From Blastomonas aquatica (lineage in GTDB: Bacteria; Pseudomonadota; Alphaproteobacteria; Sphingomonadales; Sphingomonadaceae), in assembly GCF_014639875.1 (NCBI RefSeq), contig NZ_BMGD01000003.1, positions 744,001 through 808,000 on the forward strand: DNA of 64,000 nt. Direction: 5' to 3'. The position numbers and the translations under genes are program-made. The notes beneath the pieces are model-generated. The model was not told the DNA's origin. It saw nothing but the letters and a program-made list of their open reading frames with translations, and made no database searches. Numbering within the stretch: the stretch's first letter is position 1; every line of letters begins with the position of its first letter. Below, in pieces: positions 29,740 through 38,036 of this stretch.

Positions 29740-29836
29740 TTGCTGGAATGGATGCCGCTACGGCGGATTGGGTTTTGGTTTTTAGACGCACCGGTTTTGT
29801 AACGGCGCTCTACACATTTTCTGAGAGGAAGTTTTG

Positions 29837-30607
29837 ATGTTGATTGAAATGCTTGCTGCGGCTGGGGCCGAAGCGCCGAAAAACGCTTTTGGTTTCATGG
29901 AAGCCCTCGAACAGGGCGGCGTCATCGCGTATGCGACCGTCGCTATCCTGGGTATTATGTCGTTTGGTTCGTTCTTCATCCTGTTCACCAAGCTCTTCGA
30001 ACAGCAGAAGGTCATGTCGCAGCACCAGAAGGTCCGCGAAGTGTTCTGGCGTGCTGGCGGCATGAAGGAAGGCGCCGCCAAGCTCGAAAAGAACTCGGCT
30101 TATCGCCAGATCGTCGACGACGGCATCAAGGCTCAGGAAGAGCACGCCAAGCTGACCGATCCGGTCGAAGCGCATGACTGGCTGCACGGTTCGCTGGGTC
30201 GCTCGGAAGCCGCGATCAACGCCAAGCTTGCTGGTGGTCTGCCGTTCCTGGCGACCGTTGGTGCAACCTCGCCGTTCATCGGTCTGTTCGGTACCGTTAT
30301 CGGTATCTACCGCGCGCTGATCAAGATCGGCATCTCCGGTTCGGCATCGATCGACCAGGTTGCCGGTCCGGTTGGTGAAGCACTGATCATGACCGCGCTT
30401 GGTCTGGGCGTTGCTGTTCCTGCCGTGCTTGCTTACAACTGGCTGCAGGCTCGTAACAAGCAGATCGCCGCCCAGCTCAGCGCTTTCTCGAACGACGTGC
30501 TCGGCTACATGGCTTCGAACGGTGCCGTGATCCCGCACACTCCGGTTGCTGCCGCCAAGCCTGTAACCGCTGCAAAGCCGGTCACGGCTGCACCGATCAA
30601 GAAGTAA
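29837..30607 (+). CDS. exbB: MotA/TolQ/ExbB proton channel family protein
   Basis: 256 aa from ATG 29837, with GAGAGGAAG upstream. Three membrane helices (about 22-45, 135-160 and 175-200) with the conserved region VGATSPFIGLFGTVIGIYRAL and LIMTALGLGVAVPAVLAYN. Forms the proton channel with ExbD to energise TonB. The C-terminus has a repeated AAKPVTAAKPVTA tail. A stem-loop and a 181-base gap separate it from exbD. Confidence 0.95.
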   Translation: MLIEMLAAAGAEAPKNAFGFMEALEQGGVIAYATVAILGIMSFGSFFILFTKLFEQQKVMSQHQKVREVFWRAGGMKEGAAKLEKNSAYRQIVDDGIKAQEEHAKLTDPVEAHDWLHGSLGRSEAAINAKLAGGLPFLATVGATSPFIGLFGTVIGIYRALIKIGISGSASIDQVAGPVGEALIMTALGLGVAVPAVLAYNWLQARNKQIAAQLSAFSNDVLGYMASNGAVIPHTPVAAAKPVTAAKPVTAAPIKK

Positions 30608-30620
30608 TCGACATCACCGG

Positions 30621-30652
30621 TCGGCGGGCCGCTTCTAGCAAGCGCCCGCCGA
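30621..30652 (+). promoter_or_regulatory. stem-loop between exbB and exbD
   Basis: Perfect 9-bp stem TCGGCGGGC / GCCCGCCGA, with an inner 4-bp GCTT/AAGC helix after a one-base bulge. It begins 13 bases after the exbB stop and lacks a T-tract. A likely attenuator or mRNA stabiliser that keeps ExbB in excess over ExbD. Confidence 0.55.
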
Positions 30653-30788
30653 ACGTGGTGTTGGCACCGTCCGGTCAGGGTGGATATGCTGAAGCCTTGC
30701 GGCTTGGAATATCCGGTTTCGGTCAGGCGCTGCACAAATTCAATCCGGCCCATATGGGTTCGGCCAGTACAGAATAGGAATTGTTGCG

Positions 30789-31319
30789 ATGGCAATGAGC
30801 GTTGGAGGAGACGGCGGCAAAGAGAAGCCGATGTCCGACATCAACACGACCCCGCTTGTGGACGTCATGCTGGTGCTTCTTATCATCTTCCTGATCGCTA
30901 TTCCGGTGGTTATCCAGACGGTTGACGATCTGACCATTCCGGTGGTCGAGTTCGAACCCACTGAAACGAAGGCAGAAAACATCCTGCTTTCAGTTTCGAC
31001 GACCGACGCGAACGGCCTCAGCCCTGGCGACGACGGGTATTTGGGTGCTTCGCCAAACGGTGAGTGCCGCGTGTACGTCAACGTGACTCCGGTGGATAAC
31101 GTCGAACTTCAGGACATCGCGGTCAAGCGGCTCGAGGCGATCATCGCTTCGGCTGGCGGCGTTGAGAATCTTCAAGAAGAAGATCTCCCCGAGGTTCACA
31201 TTCGCGGTGATATCAATGCACCTTACCGCTGCATTGGCGGTGCCATCTTCACGATGCAGCGTGCCGGTTTTGCCAAGGTTGGGTTCATTTCGTCACCGAT
31301 TGATCTGACTGCGGTCTAA
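30789..31319 (+). CDS. exbD: ExbD-like biopolymer transport protein (first copy)
   Basis: 176 aa. One membrane helix (about 22-43) with the essential Asp25 in TTPLVDVMLVLLI. The periplasmic domain is about 30 residues longer than in the second copy. It contains two Cys, 93 (GECRVYV) and 148 (PYRCIGG), which could form a disulfide. Together with ExbB it forms the TonB motor. The longer domain suggests a role distinct from the second ExbD, as in clusters with paired ExbD proteins. Confidence 0.93.
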   Translation: MAMSVGGDGGKEKPMSDINTTPLVDVMLVLLIIFLIAIPVVIQTVDDLTIPVVEFEPTETKAENILLSVSTTDANGLSPGDDGYLGASPNGECRVYVNVTPVDNVELQDIAVKRLEAIIASAGGVENLQEEDLPEVHIRGDINAPYRCIGGAIFTMQRAGFAKVGFISSPIDLTAV

Positions 31320-31360
31320 TTGCGCGCCTGCGCACTGAAATGATTTGGGAGTAGCTTGAT

Positions 31361-31804
31361 ATGGCAATGAGTGGCGGCAGCGATGATGGCGAGCCGATGA
31401 TGGAAATGAACACGACGCCGTTGATCGACGTCATGCTCGTTCTCCTCATCATGTTCATCATCACCATTCCGGTACAGACCCACGCGGTCAAGATTGACCT
31501 GCCGGTCGACAGCCCGACACCTCCCGAAGTGGTGATCGAGCCGGTCAAGAACAAACTGACGGTTGATGTCAACGATACCCTGGCCTGGAATGGCACGCCG
31601 GTGTCGCAGTCTCAGCTGGCTGGGATCCTCGCGCAGACGCGCAATATGGAGCCTGAGCCTGAGCTGCAGTTTCAGCCCGATGCGCGTGCACGGTACCAGA
31701 TCGTCGATGAAGTTCTGGTCGTCATCAAGCGCAGCGGCGTGACGAAGCTAGGCTTCGTCGGTAACGAGCAGTACGGCACGTTCCAGAAGGCTGCGGCGAA
31801 CTGA
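31361..31804 (+). CDS. exbD: ExbD-like biopolymer transport protein (second copy)
   Basis: 147 aa. Membrane helix about residues 20-40 with Asp23 in TTPLIDVMLVLL. The periplasmic domain ends VVIKRSGVTKLGFVGNE. It follows the first copy by 41 bases. Shorter and without Cys. The cluster ends at the strong terminator at 31836-31870. Confidence 0.94.
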   Translation: MAMSGGSDDGEPMMEMNTTPLIDVMLVLLIMFIITIPVQTHAVKIDLPVDSPTPPEVVIEPVKNKLTVDVNDTLAWNGTPVSQSQLAGILAQTRNMEPEPELQFQPDARARYQIVDEVLVVIKRSGVTKLGFVGNEQYGTFQKAAAN

Positions 31805-31835
31805 TCAGTCAGCTCCGTCGTATTCGAGAGACATC

Positions 31836-31870
31836 AAAAAGGGCGGCGTAGCGATACGCCGCCCTTTTTT
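31836..31870 (+). terminator. intrinsic terminator of the tonB cluster, bidirectional
   Basis: Perfect 10-bp stem GGGCGGCGTA / TACGCCGCCC with a four-base loop, flanked by five A on the left and six T on the right. It can stop the facing minus-strand unit too. Confidence 0.93.
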
Positions 31871-31883
31871 GTGTTCCTGTGGT

Positions 31884-33212
31884 TCAGGCGTTGCGCTGAC
31901 GATCCGAAAGCTGACGCAGGGTGGTCAGGGCGTCCCGGAGCGCAGCGTCCATATCGTCATCGGCTGCGGTGTCGGGCGCTTGGGTCAGATTGGTTGCAGC
32001 AACGTCCGAGATGGATTGGCCAATACGAGCATCGGTCTGCTCGGAGAAGGTATCTGTAAACGCATTCTCGGCAGGTGAGTCTTCCCAAGGCGACGCATCG
32101 ACCGAATGTGGGCTGGCTATAACGTCCGCGCTGATAGTGCGCTCGCGGCTGGTAGCCTCACCCTGAGCATCGATGGCAGGGTCGCTGACCCGGAAGCGAA
32201 GGGGGGAACGAGCGTCAGCGTCGCTGGCAGGAGCGTTCGTCATCGGAATGACCCGGCGTTCAGGCGCTATCTCCTGCGTGCGATCGGCGGTCTGCGCGCT
32301 CGCCAAGTTCCTGCGCCGCGCGAGCCCGGTTTCGAGGCGGTCAAGCAGCGTAGGAATATCGAGATGGCTAAAATCGGTGGCTTGGGTTGGTCGTGACGCG
32401 GCATCCTGTTGTGCTGGTGCACTCATCGTACGCGCGTCGTCGAATGTCTCCGGAACGTGCTCAAAGGCGACGGCTTCCGGTTCTGACTCAGGAAACCTTG
32501 CTTCGGTCACGCGCTGCGCAAAACGAAGCGAGGGCACGGCTGCGGTTTCGTTCAGCGCGAACGTCATCCCGGCGTCCAGTGCGAGCGGCTCGTCTTCGGC
32601 AGCGATTATCCCGGATTCGGTCAGCGGGGCAGGGTCAGTTAGAGGCGGCAGCCTATCCAGCGGTGCGCCCAGATCGCTGCTCGCCATGATCGGCGCGCGG
32701 ACAGGTGCATCGGGATGCTGGTCGCCGTTTCGGATCCTGAGCCGGCTTAGGTCGGCAAATTCTGTGATCTCGCCTTCGGATACCTCTGCCTTGCCGAAAC
32801 GCAATGTGCGCAGCCAGCCGGCAAGCCGCGACCCCTTCGAGCCGGTTGAGGCAGTATCGGCCATTGCACCTGCATCGTTGGGCACCTGTTGGTTCTTTAC
32901 GACCGTTTCAAATCCCATCGTCTCTGTCTCCCCGCGCGGCAGCAGCGCCAGCAGCGCTCCTGCAGTCAATGCTCCAATTCCGGCGCCAAGCGCCAGCCGG
33001 GCGGTATTTCCCAGCGGCGGCGCCGCAGCGGGAAGCAATTCGGCGATACCATAGGCGGTGACAAAGCCTTCGATCGCATTCATCGGAATGAAGCTGCTGC
33101 CAACAGCTGCAGCCACCCCGCCGCCGATCGCGATCGCGGTCGGATAACGCACAGCTGCAGGGGTTTCGGCGAGGTTGTCGCCTTGATCCTGTTGGTGGTG
33201 GGTGTCAGTCAT
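31884..33212 (-). CDS. membrane-anchored low-complexity protein of unknown function
   Basis: 442 aa. Two Ala/Gly-rich membrane-type helices lie near residues 24-45 and 70-92; the rest is hydrophilic, acidic and low-complexity, rich in Ala, Asp, Thr and Ser, and predicted mostly disordered. Short hydrophobic stretches such as LDIPTLLDRLETGLARR and ALRDALTTLRQLSDRQRN could be helices. No known domain. It follows the exosortase-associated glycosyltransferase gene by 29 bases on the same strand and is probably cotranscribed with it. Confidence 0.7.
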   Translation of the reverse strand: MTDTHHQQDQGDNLAETPAAVRYPTAIAIGGGVAAAVGSSFIPMNAIEGFVTAYGIAELLPAAAPPLGNTARLALGAGIGALTAGALLALLPRGETETMGFETVVKNQQVPNDAGAMADTASTGSKGSRLAGWLRTLRFGKAEVSEGEITEFADLSRLRIRNGDQHPDAPVRAPIMASSDLGAPLDRLPPLTDPAPLTESGIIAAEDEPLALDAGMTFALNETAAVPSLRFAQRVTEARFPESEPEAVAFEHVPETFDDARTMSAPAQQDAASRPTQATDFSHLDIPTLLDRLETGLARRRNLASAQTADRTQEIAPERRVIPMTNAPASDADARSPLRFRVSDPAIDAQGEATSRERTISADVIASPHSVDASPWEDSPAENAFTDTFSEQTDARIGQSISDVAATNLTQAPDTAADDDMDAALRDALTTLRQLSDRQRNA

Positions 33213-33241
33213 CGTGTTCGAACCTGTGGCTGCGCGGCGGA

Positions 33242-34489
33242 TCAGGCTGCGTTGAAAACGCGCCTGATCGCCTGATGATCTAGCATGTGCTGGTAAACGG
33301 GTTGATAACGTTCGACATTGCGCGCCCAGTTGCGTTCCTCGGCAACGAACATGCGGGCCGCCTCTCGCCGTGCATCCCAGATATCGCGAGCGCCGGCCAG
33401 ATCTGCAAGCGCCTTGGCTATCGCTGCCGGGTCGTCGGCGGCGAACAAGGTGCCGGTCACGCCATCGGTGATCAGTTCGCGGTGCCCGCCGACATCGGAA
33501 GCTGCCACTAGCCGCCCCTGAGCCATCGCCTCGAGCGGCTTGAGCGGCGTCACGGTTTCGGTGAGCCGCATGGCCTTGCGCGGATAGGCAAGGATATCGA
33601 TCAGGCTGTAATACTGCTCGACCTCATGGTGCGGCACCCGTCCGGCAAAGCGGATCGCATGTGCTGCGGTCGATTCAGCGGCCTGCGCGCGAAGCGCATC
33701 TTCAGCCGGGCCACCACCCACCAGCAAAAACCGGATGTCGGGGTTGCGTTCGAGCAGCATCGGCATCGCGGCGATCAGATCATCAAGCCCCTCATACGGG
33801 TAAAAGCTGCCGATAAAGCCGATTACCGTCTTGCCGGTGAGACCCAGCGCTTCTGCACGCGCCGCGTCTGGAGGCACCGGAGTGCCGAACATTTCCATAT
33901 CGACGCCGTTGGGCGAGACTATGATCTTGTCGGCTGCAAAGCCGCGCGCGATCAGGTCCGCGCGCAGGCCATCACAGATCACGGCGACCGCATCTGCGCC
34001 CGCCACCGCGCGGTTCTCCATCTGCCGGGTCAGCCAGTATTTGGGCGATCCTTGCGTTCCGGTGCCGTTGCCAACCGCTGCATCCTCCCAGAATGCGCGG
34101 ATTTCGTAAAGCACCGGAAGCCCAAGCTTGCGCCCGACACGCAGAGCGGCGAGCCCATTGAGGGCGGGGGAATGCGCGTGCAGAATATCAGGCTTCCAGA
34201 TTGCGCAGGTCGCTTGCGTGGCGCGTGCGAGCGCCGCGATATCGCGCCATTCGCGCAGGCCCGGCGGACCCGATACGGTTTCCATTGTGCGGTGAAAGGT
34301 CAGGCCATCATGCACCTCGACCGCGTCCACCACGGCGCCTCCGGGCAGCGATGCCTGGTGGCGGATGCTGGTGACGCCGCGGACATCGAGCCCCGCGCGT
34401 TGCTGCGCGGTCATGATCGCTCGCGTGCGAAACGCATAGCCGCTGTGCAGCGGCAGGCTGTGGTCGAGAATATGAAGGATCCGGGTCAT
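33242..34489 (-). CDS. glycosyltransferase family 4, exosortase A system-associated
   Basis: About 415 aa from MTRILHILDHSLPLHSGYAF. GT-B fold glycosyltransferase, with the donor-site region NGVDMEMFG, GSFYPYEGLDDLI and EAMAQGRLV. The N-terminal HILDHSLPLHSGY is the signature of the TIGR04063-type group that travels with exosortase A. It probably adds a sugar to an exopolysaccharide or to a PEP-CTERM-linked glycan. It is divergent from the small membrane protein and the O-glycosylation ligase. No exosortase is in the window. Confidence 0.88.
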   Translation of the reverse strand: MTRILHILDHSLPLHSGYAFRTRAIMTAQQRAGLDVRGVTSIRHQASLPGGAVVDAVEVHDGLTFHRTMETVSGPPGLREWRDIAALARATQATCAIWKPDILHAHSPALNGLAALRVGRKLGLPVLYEIRAFWEDAAVGNGTGTQGSPKYWLTRQMENRAVAGADAVAVICDGLRADLIARGFAADKIIVSPNGVDMEMFGTPVPPDAARAEALGLTGKTVIGFIGSFYPYEGLDDLIAAMPMLLERNPDIRFLLVGGGPAEDALRAQAAESTAAHAIRFAGRVPHHEVEQYYSLIDILAYPRKAMRLTETVTPLKPLEAMAQGRLVAASDVGGHRELITDGVTGTLFAADDPAAIAKALADLAGARDIWDARREAARMFVAEERNWARNVERYQPVYQHMLDHQAIRRVFNAA

Positions 34490-34611
34490 TGCCGCCAAAC
34501 CTATGGCGCAAAAGGTTTAACGCCGCGTCAACCCATTGCAGTTATGGCTTTAGACTTGGAAGCGCCCGGTGCATAGTCGCAGGTGCCAAAGGGGCTACAG
34601 GACCGCAACAA

Positions 34612-34785
34612 ATGGTCGATAATTTTGCCATTGCGGTCTCCCATCTGCTTGTCGCGATCGCGATCTGGCGTCTCGCCTGGCGCGCCGACCTTGATCACGA
34701 AGACCCCCCGGCAGGCGACGGTTCCGGGACCGACTTCTTCCGCCGCGCGCCGCGCCCGACCAAAAAGGGGGATCACGATGCGTGA
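34612..34785 (+). CDS. 57-aa membrane protein before the O-glycosylation ligase
   Basis: Starts MVDNFAIAVSHLLVAIAIW with one hydrophobic helix (about residues 4-21), then an acidic-basic hydrophilic tail (RADLDHEDPPAGDG…). AGGA ten bases upstream is a plausible ribosome site. The 3' end overlaps the ligase start by eight bases (the ATG at 34778 lies inside its final codons). It seems to be translated with the ligase. No family name known to me. Confidence 0.6.
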   Translation: MVDNFAIAVSHLLVAIAIWRLAWRADLDHEDPPAGDGSGTDFFRRAPRPTKKGDHDA

Positions 34786-36136
34786 TCTTGCCTTTGTCGG
34801 TTTTCTGATGGCGTTCCTGGCGATGGGCTTCAAGCGGCCGTTCATCTTTGTGCTGGCTTATGCCTATGTTGATATCGTCGCGCCGCAGCGGCTGAGCTAT
34901 TGGATGCTCAATACGGTTCCGATCTCGCTGATCGTGTTCGGATTGGCGTTCCTCGGTTGGCTCATCGCCGATGATAAGCGCGACATGAGGGTGTCCTTTC
35001 GCCAGGGTGTCATGGCACTGCTGCTTGTCTATTGCGCCTATACCACCAGTGTTGCCGACTTTCCGGTCGAGGCAGAGGGCAAATGGGATTGGGTATGGAA
35101 GGCGCTGGTGTTTGCGATGTTCCTGCCGCTGACTCTGCGTACCAAGTTGCGGATCGAGGCGCTCGGGCTATTGATGGTGCTGTGTGCATGCTCGATCATC
35201 ATCACCGGTGGTATCAAGACGCTTGTTTCGGGCGGCGGCTATGGGGTGATGCGGCTGCTGATCGATGACAACAGCGGATTGTACGAAGGGTCGATCATCT
35301 CGACCGTGGCGATCTGCATCGTACCGTTGATCTGGTGGCTGGCAAAGTTTGGTACGGTGTTTCCGCCCGACTGGAAGGTGAGGGGCTTTGCCTATGCGCT
35401 TATCCTGGCGTGTCTGCTGATTCCGGTGGGCACACAGGCGCGCACCGGGCTGGTGTGCATCGGCGTGCTGGCGGTGCTGATGCTGCGTTTTGTCCGCTAT
35501 CGCTTTGTGTATGCCGGGCTGCTCGCCGCGGCGGCGGTGCTGGCGATCCCGTTCCTGCCGCAAAGCTTCACCAATCGCATGGCGACGATCGGCGAGTACC
35601 AGTCGGACCAGTCGGCTTCCACACGCGTCGCGGTCTGGGCGTGGACCTGGCAATATGTCCAGTCGAACCCGATGGGGGGGGGCTTCGAGGCGTATCTTCA
35701 GAACAGGGTGAAGTTCGACACGGTCGCAGCAACGGGCGATGGCCCCAACACCCAGATCGAAAAACAGGAAGTCACAGATGCCGGCCGAGCTTATCACTCG
35801 AGCTATTTCGAGATGCTCGGCGAACAGGGATTCCCGGGCCTGGTCATGTGGCTGATCATCCATTTGGGCGGGATCTGGCGGATGGAAGTGGTGCAACGGA
35901 TGTACCGCAAGCGCAACCGCCCAGACGAGGACTGGGTGGTGCCGCTGGCGCTGGCGTTGCAGAACGGACAGATCATCTACATGGTCGGCTCGTTGTTCGT
36001 CGGGATCGCCTTCCAGCCGTTCATCTATATGCTGATCGCGCTGCAGATCGGGCTCGACACCTATCTGGCGCGTCGTCGCAAGGAGGCCACTCGTCGTCCA
36101 CTTGCCCCGCATGGAGCGGCGCGACGGGTTGCGTGA
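34778..36136 (+). CDS. putative O-glycosylation ligase, exosortase A system-associated
   Basis: 452 aa from ATG 34778, with AGGGGG upstream. A multi-pass membrane protein with about ten helices and the Wzy/O-antigen-ligase type periplasmic loop (about residues 285-350, including YHSSYFEMLGEQGFPG). This is the TIGR03097 type of exosortase A-associated ligase. It is expected to transfer or polymerise a glycan on the periplasmic side of the inner membrane. The upstream frame from 34583 overlaps the small membrane gene in another frame and is not needed. Confidence 0.9.
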   Translation: MRDLAFVGFLMAFLAMGFKRPFIFVLAYAYVDIVAPQRLSYWMLNTVPISLIVFGLAFLGWLIADDKRDMRVSFRQGVMALLLVYCAYTTSVADFPVEAEGKWDWVWKALVFAMFLPLTLRTKLRIEALGLLMVLCACSIIITGGIKTLVSGGGYGVMRLLIDDNSGLYEGSIISTVAICIVPLIWWLAKFGTVFPPDWKVRGFAYALILACLLIPVGTQARTGLVCIGVLAVLMLRFVRYRFVYAGLLAAAAVLAIPFLPQSFTNRMATIGEYQSDQSASTRVAVWAWTWQYVQSNPMGGGFEAYLQNRVKFDTVAATGDGPNTQIEKQEVTDAGRAYHSSYFEMLGEQGFPGLVMWLIIHLGGIWRMEVVQRMYRKRNRPDEDWVVPLALALQNGQIIYMVGSLFVGIAFQPFIYMLIALQIGLDTYLARRRKEATRRPLAPHGAARRVA

Positions 36137-36163
36137 TCGCGACCGGCGCTCTAATTGCCGGAT

Positions 36164-37354
36164 ATGTCGACAAAACCTGCCGCTGATGATGTGTCAGCTC
36201 TCCCCACACCGATTACTGCCGAAAATGCCCAGGAGCGGCTGACGGGCCTGTGGGTCTGGGTCAGTGCCCATGCTCTGGAGATCGCCATCGCGGCGGGGAT
36301 CGGCACTGCGATCTATATCGCGCTGGCATTTCTGCAACGCAGGGCGCGGATCTACGCCGACCGGCAAGATGACCGTCTCGCGCTGACGACGATCATCGCG
36401 CGAACCTTGTCGAAGACCAAGCATTATTTCGTCCTGATGGTTGCGGTGAGGCTGGTGGTCGGTTTTTCCGAGGCGCCGCTGGGCATCGTCCAGGTGGTCA
36501 ACTTCCTGTTCACCGTCGCGGCGGTGTTCCAGTGCGCTATTTGGGCGCGCGAGATCATCCTCGGAATGATCGAACGTCGCGCCACCGGCAGCGAGGATGC
36601 CGGCGGCGAAACGCTCGCCAACGCGATGTCGCTGATCAAGCTGCTGGTCAGCGTCGTTCTGTTTGCGATCGCCTCGATCATGGTGCTCGACAATCTCGGG
36701 GTGAACGTCAACGGTCTGATCGCCGGTCTCGGGATCGGCGGCATCGCCATCGGTCTTGCCGCGCAAGGCATTTTCTCGGACCTGTTTGCCGCGCTCTCGA
36801 TCATCTTCGACAAGCCGTTCAAGCGTGGCGAGACGATCGCATTCGACAACACCACCGCGACGGTTGAAAAGATCGGCCTGAAAAGCGCCCGATTGCGTTC
36901 GGTCTTTGGCGAGGAGGTGATCATCTCGAACACCAACCTGCTTGGCAAGGAAATCATCAATTATACAAGGCTCAACCGTCGCCGTACCCGTTATGCGATT
37001 GGCCTGATCTACCAGACGCCGCCTGCGCGCGTACGCCTGGTGCCCGCGATGCTCCAGGAGATCGTCGAGCAATCGGGCGGGGTGTTCGTGCGCTGCGGCT
37101 TTGTCGGGTTTGGTGCGAGTTCGATCGACCTGAATCTCGAATTCGACGTGATGAGCAGTGACTTTGAGCATGTCTTTCAGACGCGCCACACCATCGGACT
37201 TGCGATCCTCGAACGGTTCAATGCCGAGGGCCTGGAATTTGCCTATCCGACGCAGACCACCTTCACGTCTGCGCCTGACGGCACCATGATCATGCCCTAT
37301 CCCGAAAAAGGCTACCCCATCCCCGTGACCGATGATCGAAGACCGGACAGCTGA
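36164..37354 (+). CDS. MscS family mechanosensitive ion channel
   Basis: 396 aa from ATG 36164 (an in-frame TTG at 36155 is less likely). Four to five membrane helices; the pore helix with Gly/Ala packing is seen in GLIAGLGIGGIAIGLAAQ, followed by the beta domain FKRGETIAF and SNTNLLGKEIINY. It opens on membrane tension and lets solutes out during osmotic downshock. The gene follows the ligase by 27 bases on the same strand but belongs to a different role. Confidence 0.94.
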   Translation: MSTKPAADDVSALPTPITAENAQERLTGLWVWVSAHALEIAIAAGIGTAIYIALAFLQRRARIYADRQDDRLALTTIIARTLSKTKHYFVLMVAVRLVVGFSEAPLGIVQVVNFLFTVAAVFQCAIWAREIILGMIERRATGSEDAGGETLANAMSLIKLLVSVVLFAIASIMVLDNLGVNVNGLIAGLGIGGIAIGLAAQGIFSDLFAALSIIFDKPFKRGETIAFDNTTATVEKIGLKSARLRSVFGEEVIISNTNLLGKEIINYTRLNRRRTRYAIGLIYQTPPARVRLVPAMLQEIVEQSGGVFVRCGFVGFGASSIDLNLEFDVMSSDFEHVFQTRHTIGLAILERFNAEGLEFAYPTQTTFTSAPDGTMIMPYPEKGYPIPVTDDRRPDS

Positions 37355-37526
37355 GTCGGGGGGCCTGCTTCCCTTTCCGTTTGCGTCAAGTGCGGCGCGT
37401 GGCGCAGATGCCGTAGCGGCGTGCAATCTGGCCTTGTGTCAGTAGTGCAAAAGCGCCAAAAGACGCGCATTCCAAGCGACGGTGCGATCTAAACATCACC
37501 GCCGCAGCATCGACAGGAGAGCGAGA

Positions 37527-37985
37527 ATGAGCGCAATTTCCCCGCAGGAAATGAAGGACATGGTGGGTCAGGCCCTGGGTACGTCGGAATGGCTCCTCGT
37601 GGATCAGGAGATGATCAACAAGTTCGCCGACGCCACGGGCGACCACCAGTTCATCCACGTCAACGAGGAAATGGCCAAGATGACGCCGTTTGGCGGAACC
37701 ATCGCGCACGGTTTCCTCACGCTATCGCTTTTCCCGGTGATGATGGCCAAGTCCGATTGCCCCCGCGTCGAGGGCGTCAAGATGGGCGTCAATTATGGTG
37801 GCAACAAGGTCCGCTTCCTGGCGCCCGTTCGCTCGGGCAAGAAGGTGCGCGGCCACTTCAAACTGCTCGAGCTCGAGGAAAAGCGCCCCGGCCAGTGGCA
37901 GCAGACGCTCGAGTTCAGCGTCGAGATCGAGGGTGAAGACAAGCCCGCTTTGATGGCCGAATGGATCAGCCAGTTTTTCGTATGA
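37527..37985 (+). CDS. MaoC-like dehydratase
   Basis: 152 aa hotdog-fold hydratase. The hydratase 2 motif is seen as FADATGDHQFIHVNEEMA then PFGGTIAHGFLTLSL, with the catalytic Asp and His. It should hydrate an enoyl-CoA in the cytosol. ATG 37527 is chosen with GGAGAGCGAGA upstream rather than the upstream Met at 37482. Followed after 51 bases by a thiolase gene, suggesting a fatty-acid or polyester-linked acyl-CoA path. Confidence 0.93.
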   Translation: MSAISPQEMKDMVGQALGTSEWLLVDQEMINKFADATGDHQFIHVNEEMAKMTPFGGTIAHGFLTLSLFPVMMAKSDCPRVEGVKMGVNYGGNKVRFLAPVRSGKKVRGHFKLLELEEKRPGQWQQTLEFSVEIEGEDKPALMAEWISQFFV

Positions 37986-38036
37986 CCCAGACCGGCCCGC
38001 GGACAACACCGCGTGGCCTTACCGAGGAGAATATCC

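Noticed and set aside
34489-34785. 98-codon frame from 34489
   Set aside because: The first part overlaps the divergent glycosyltransferase start; only the 57-codon part from 34612 has a plausible ribosome site.
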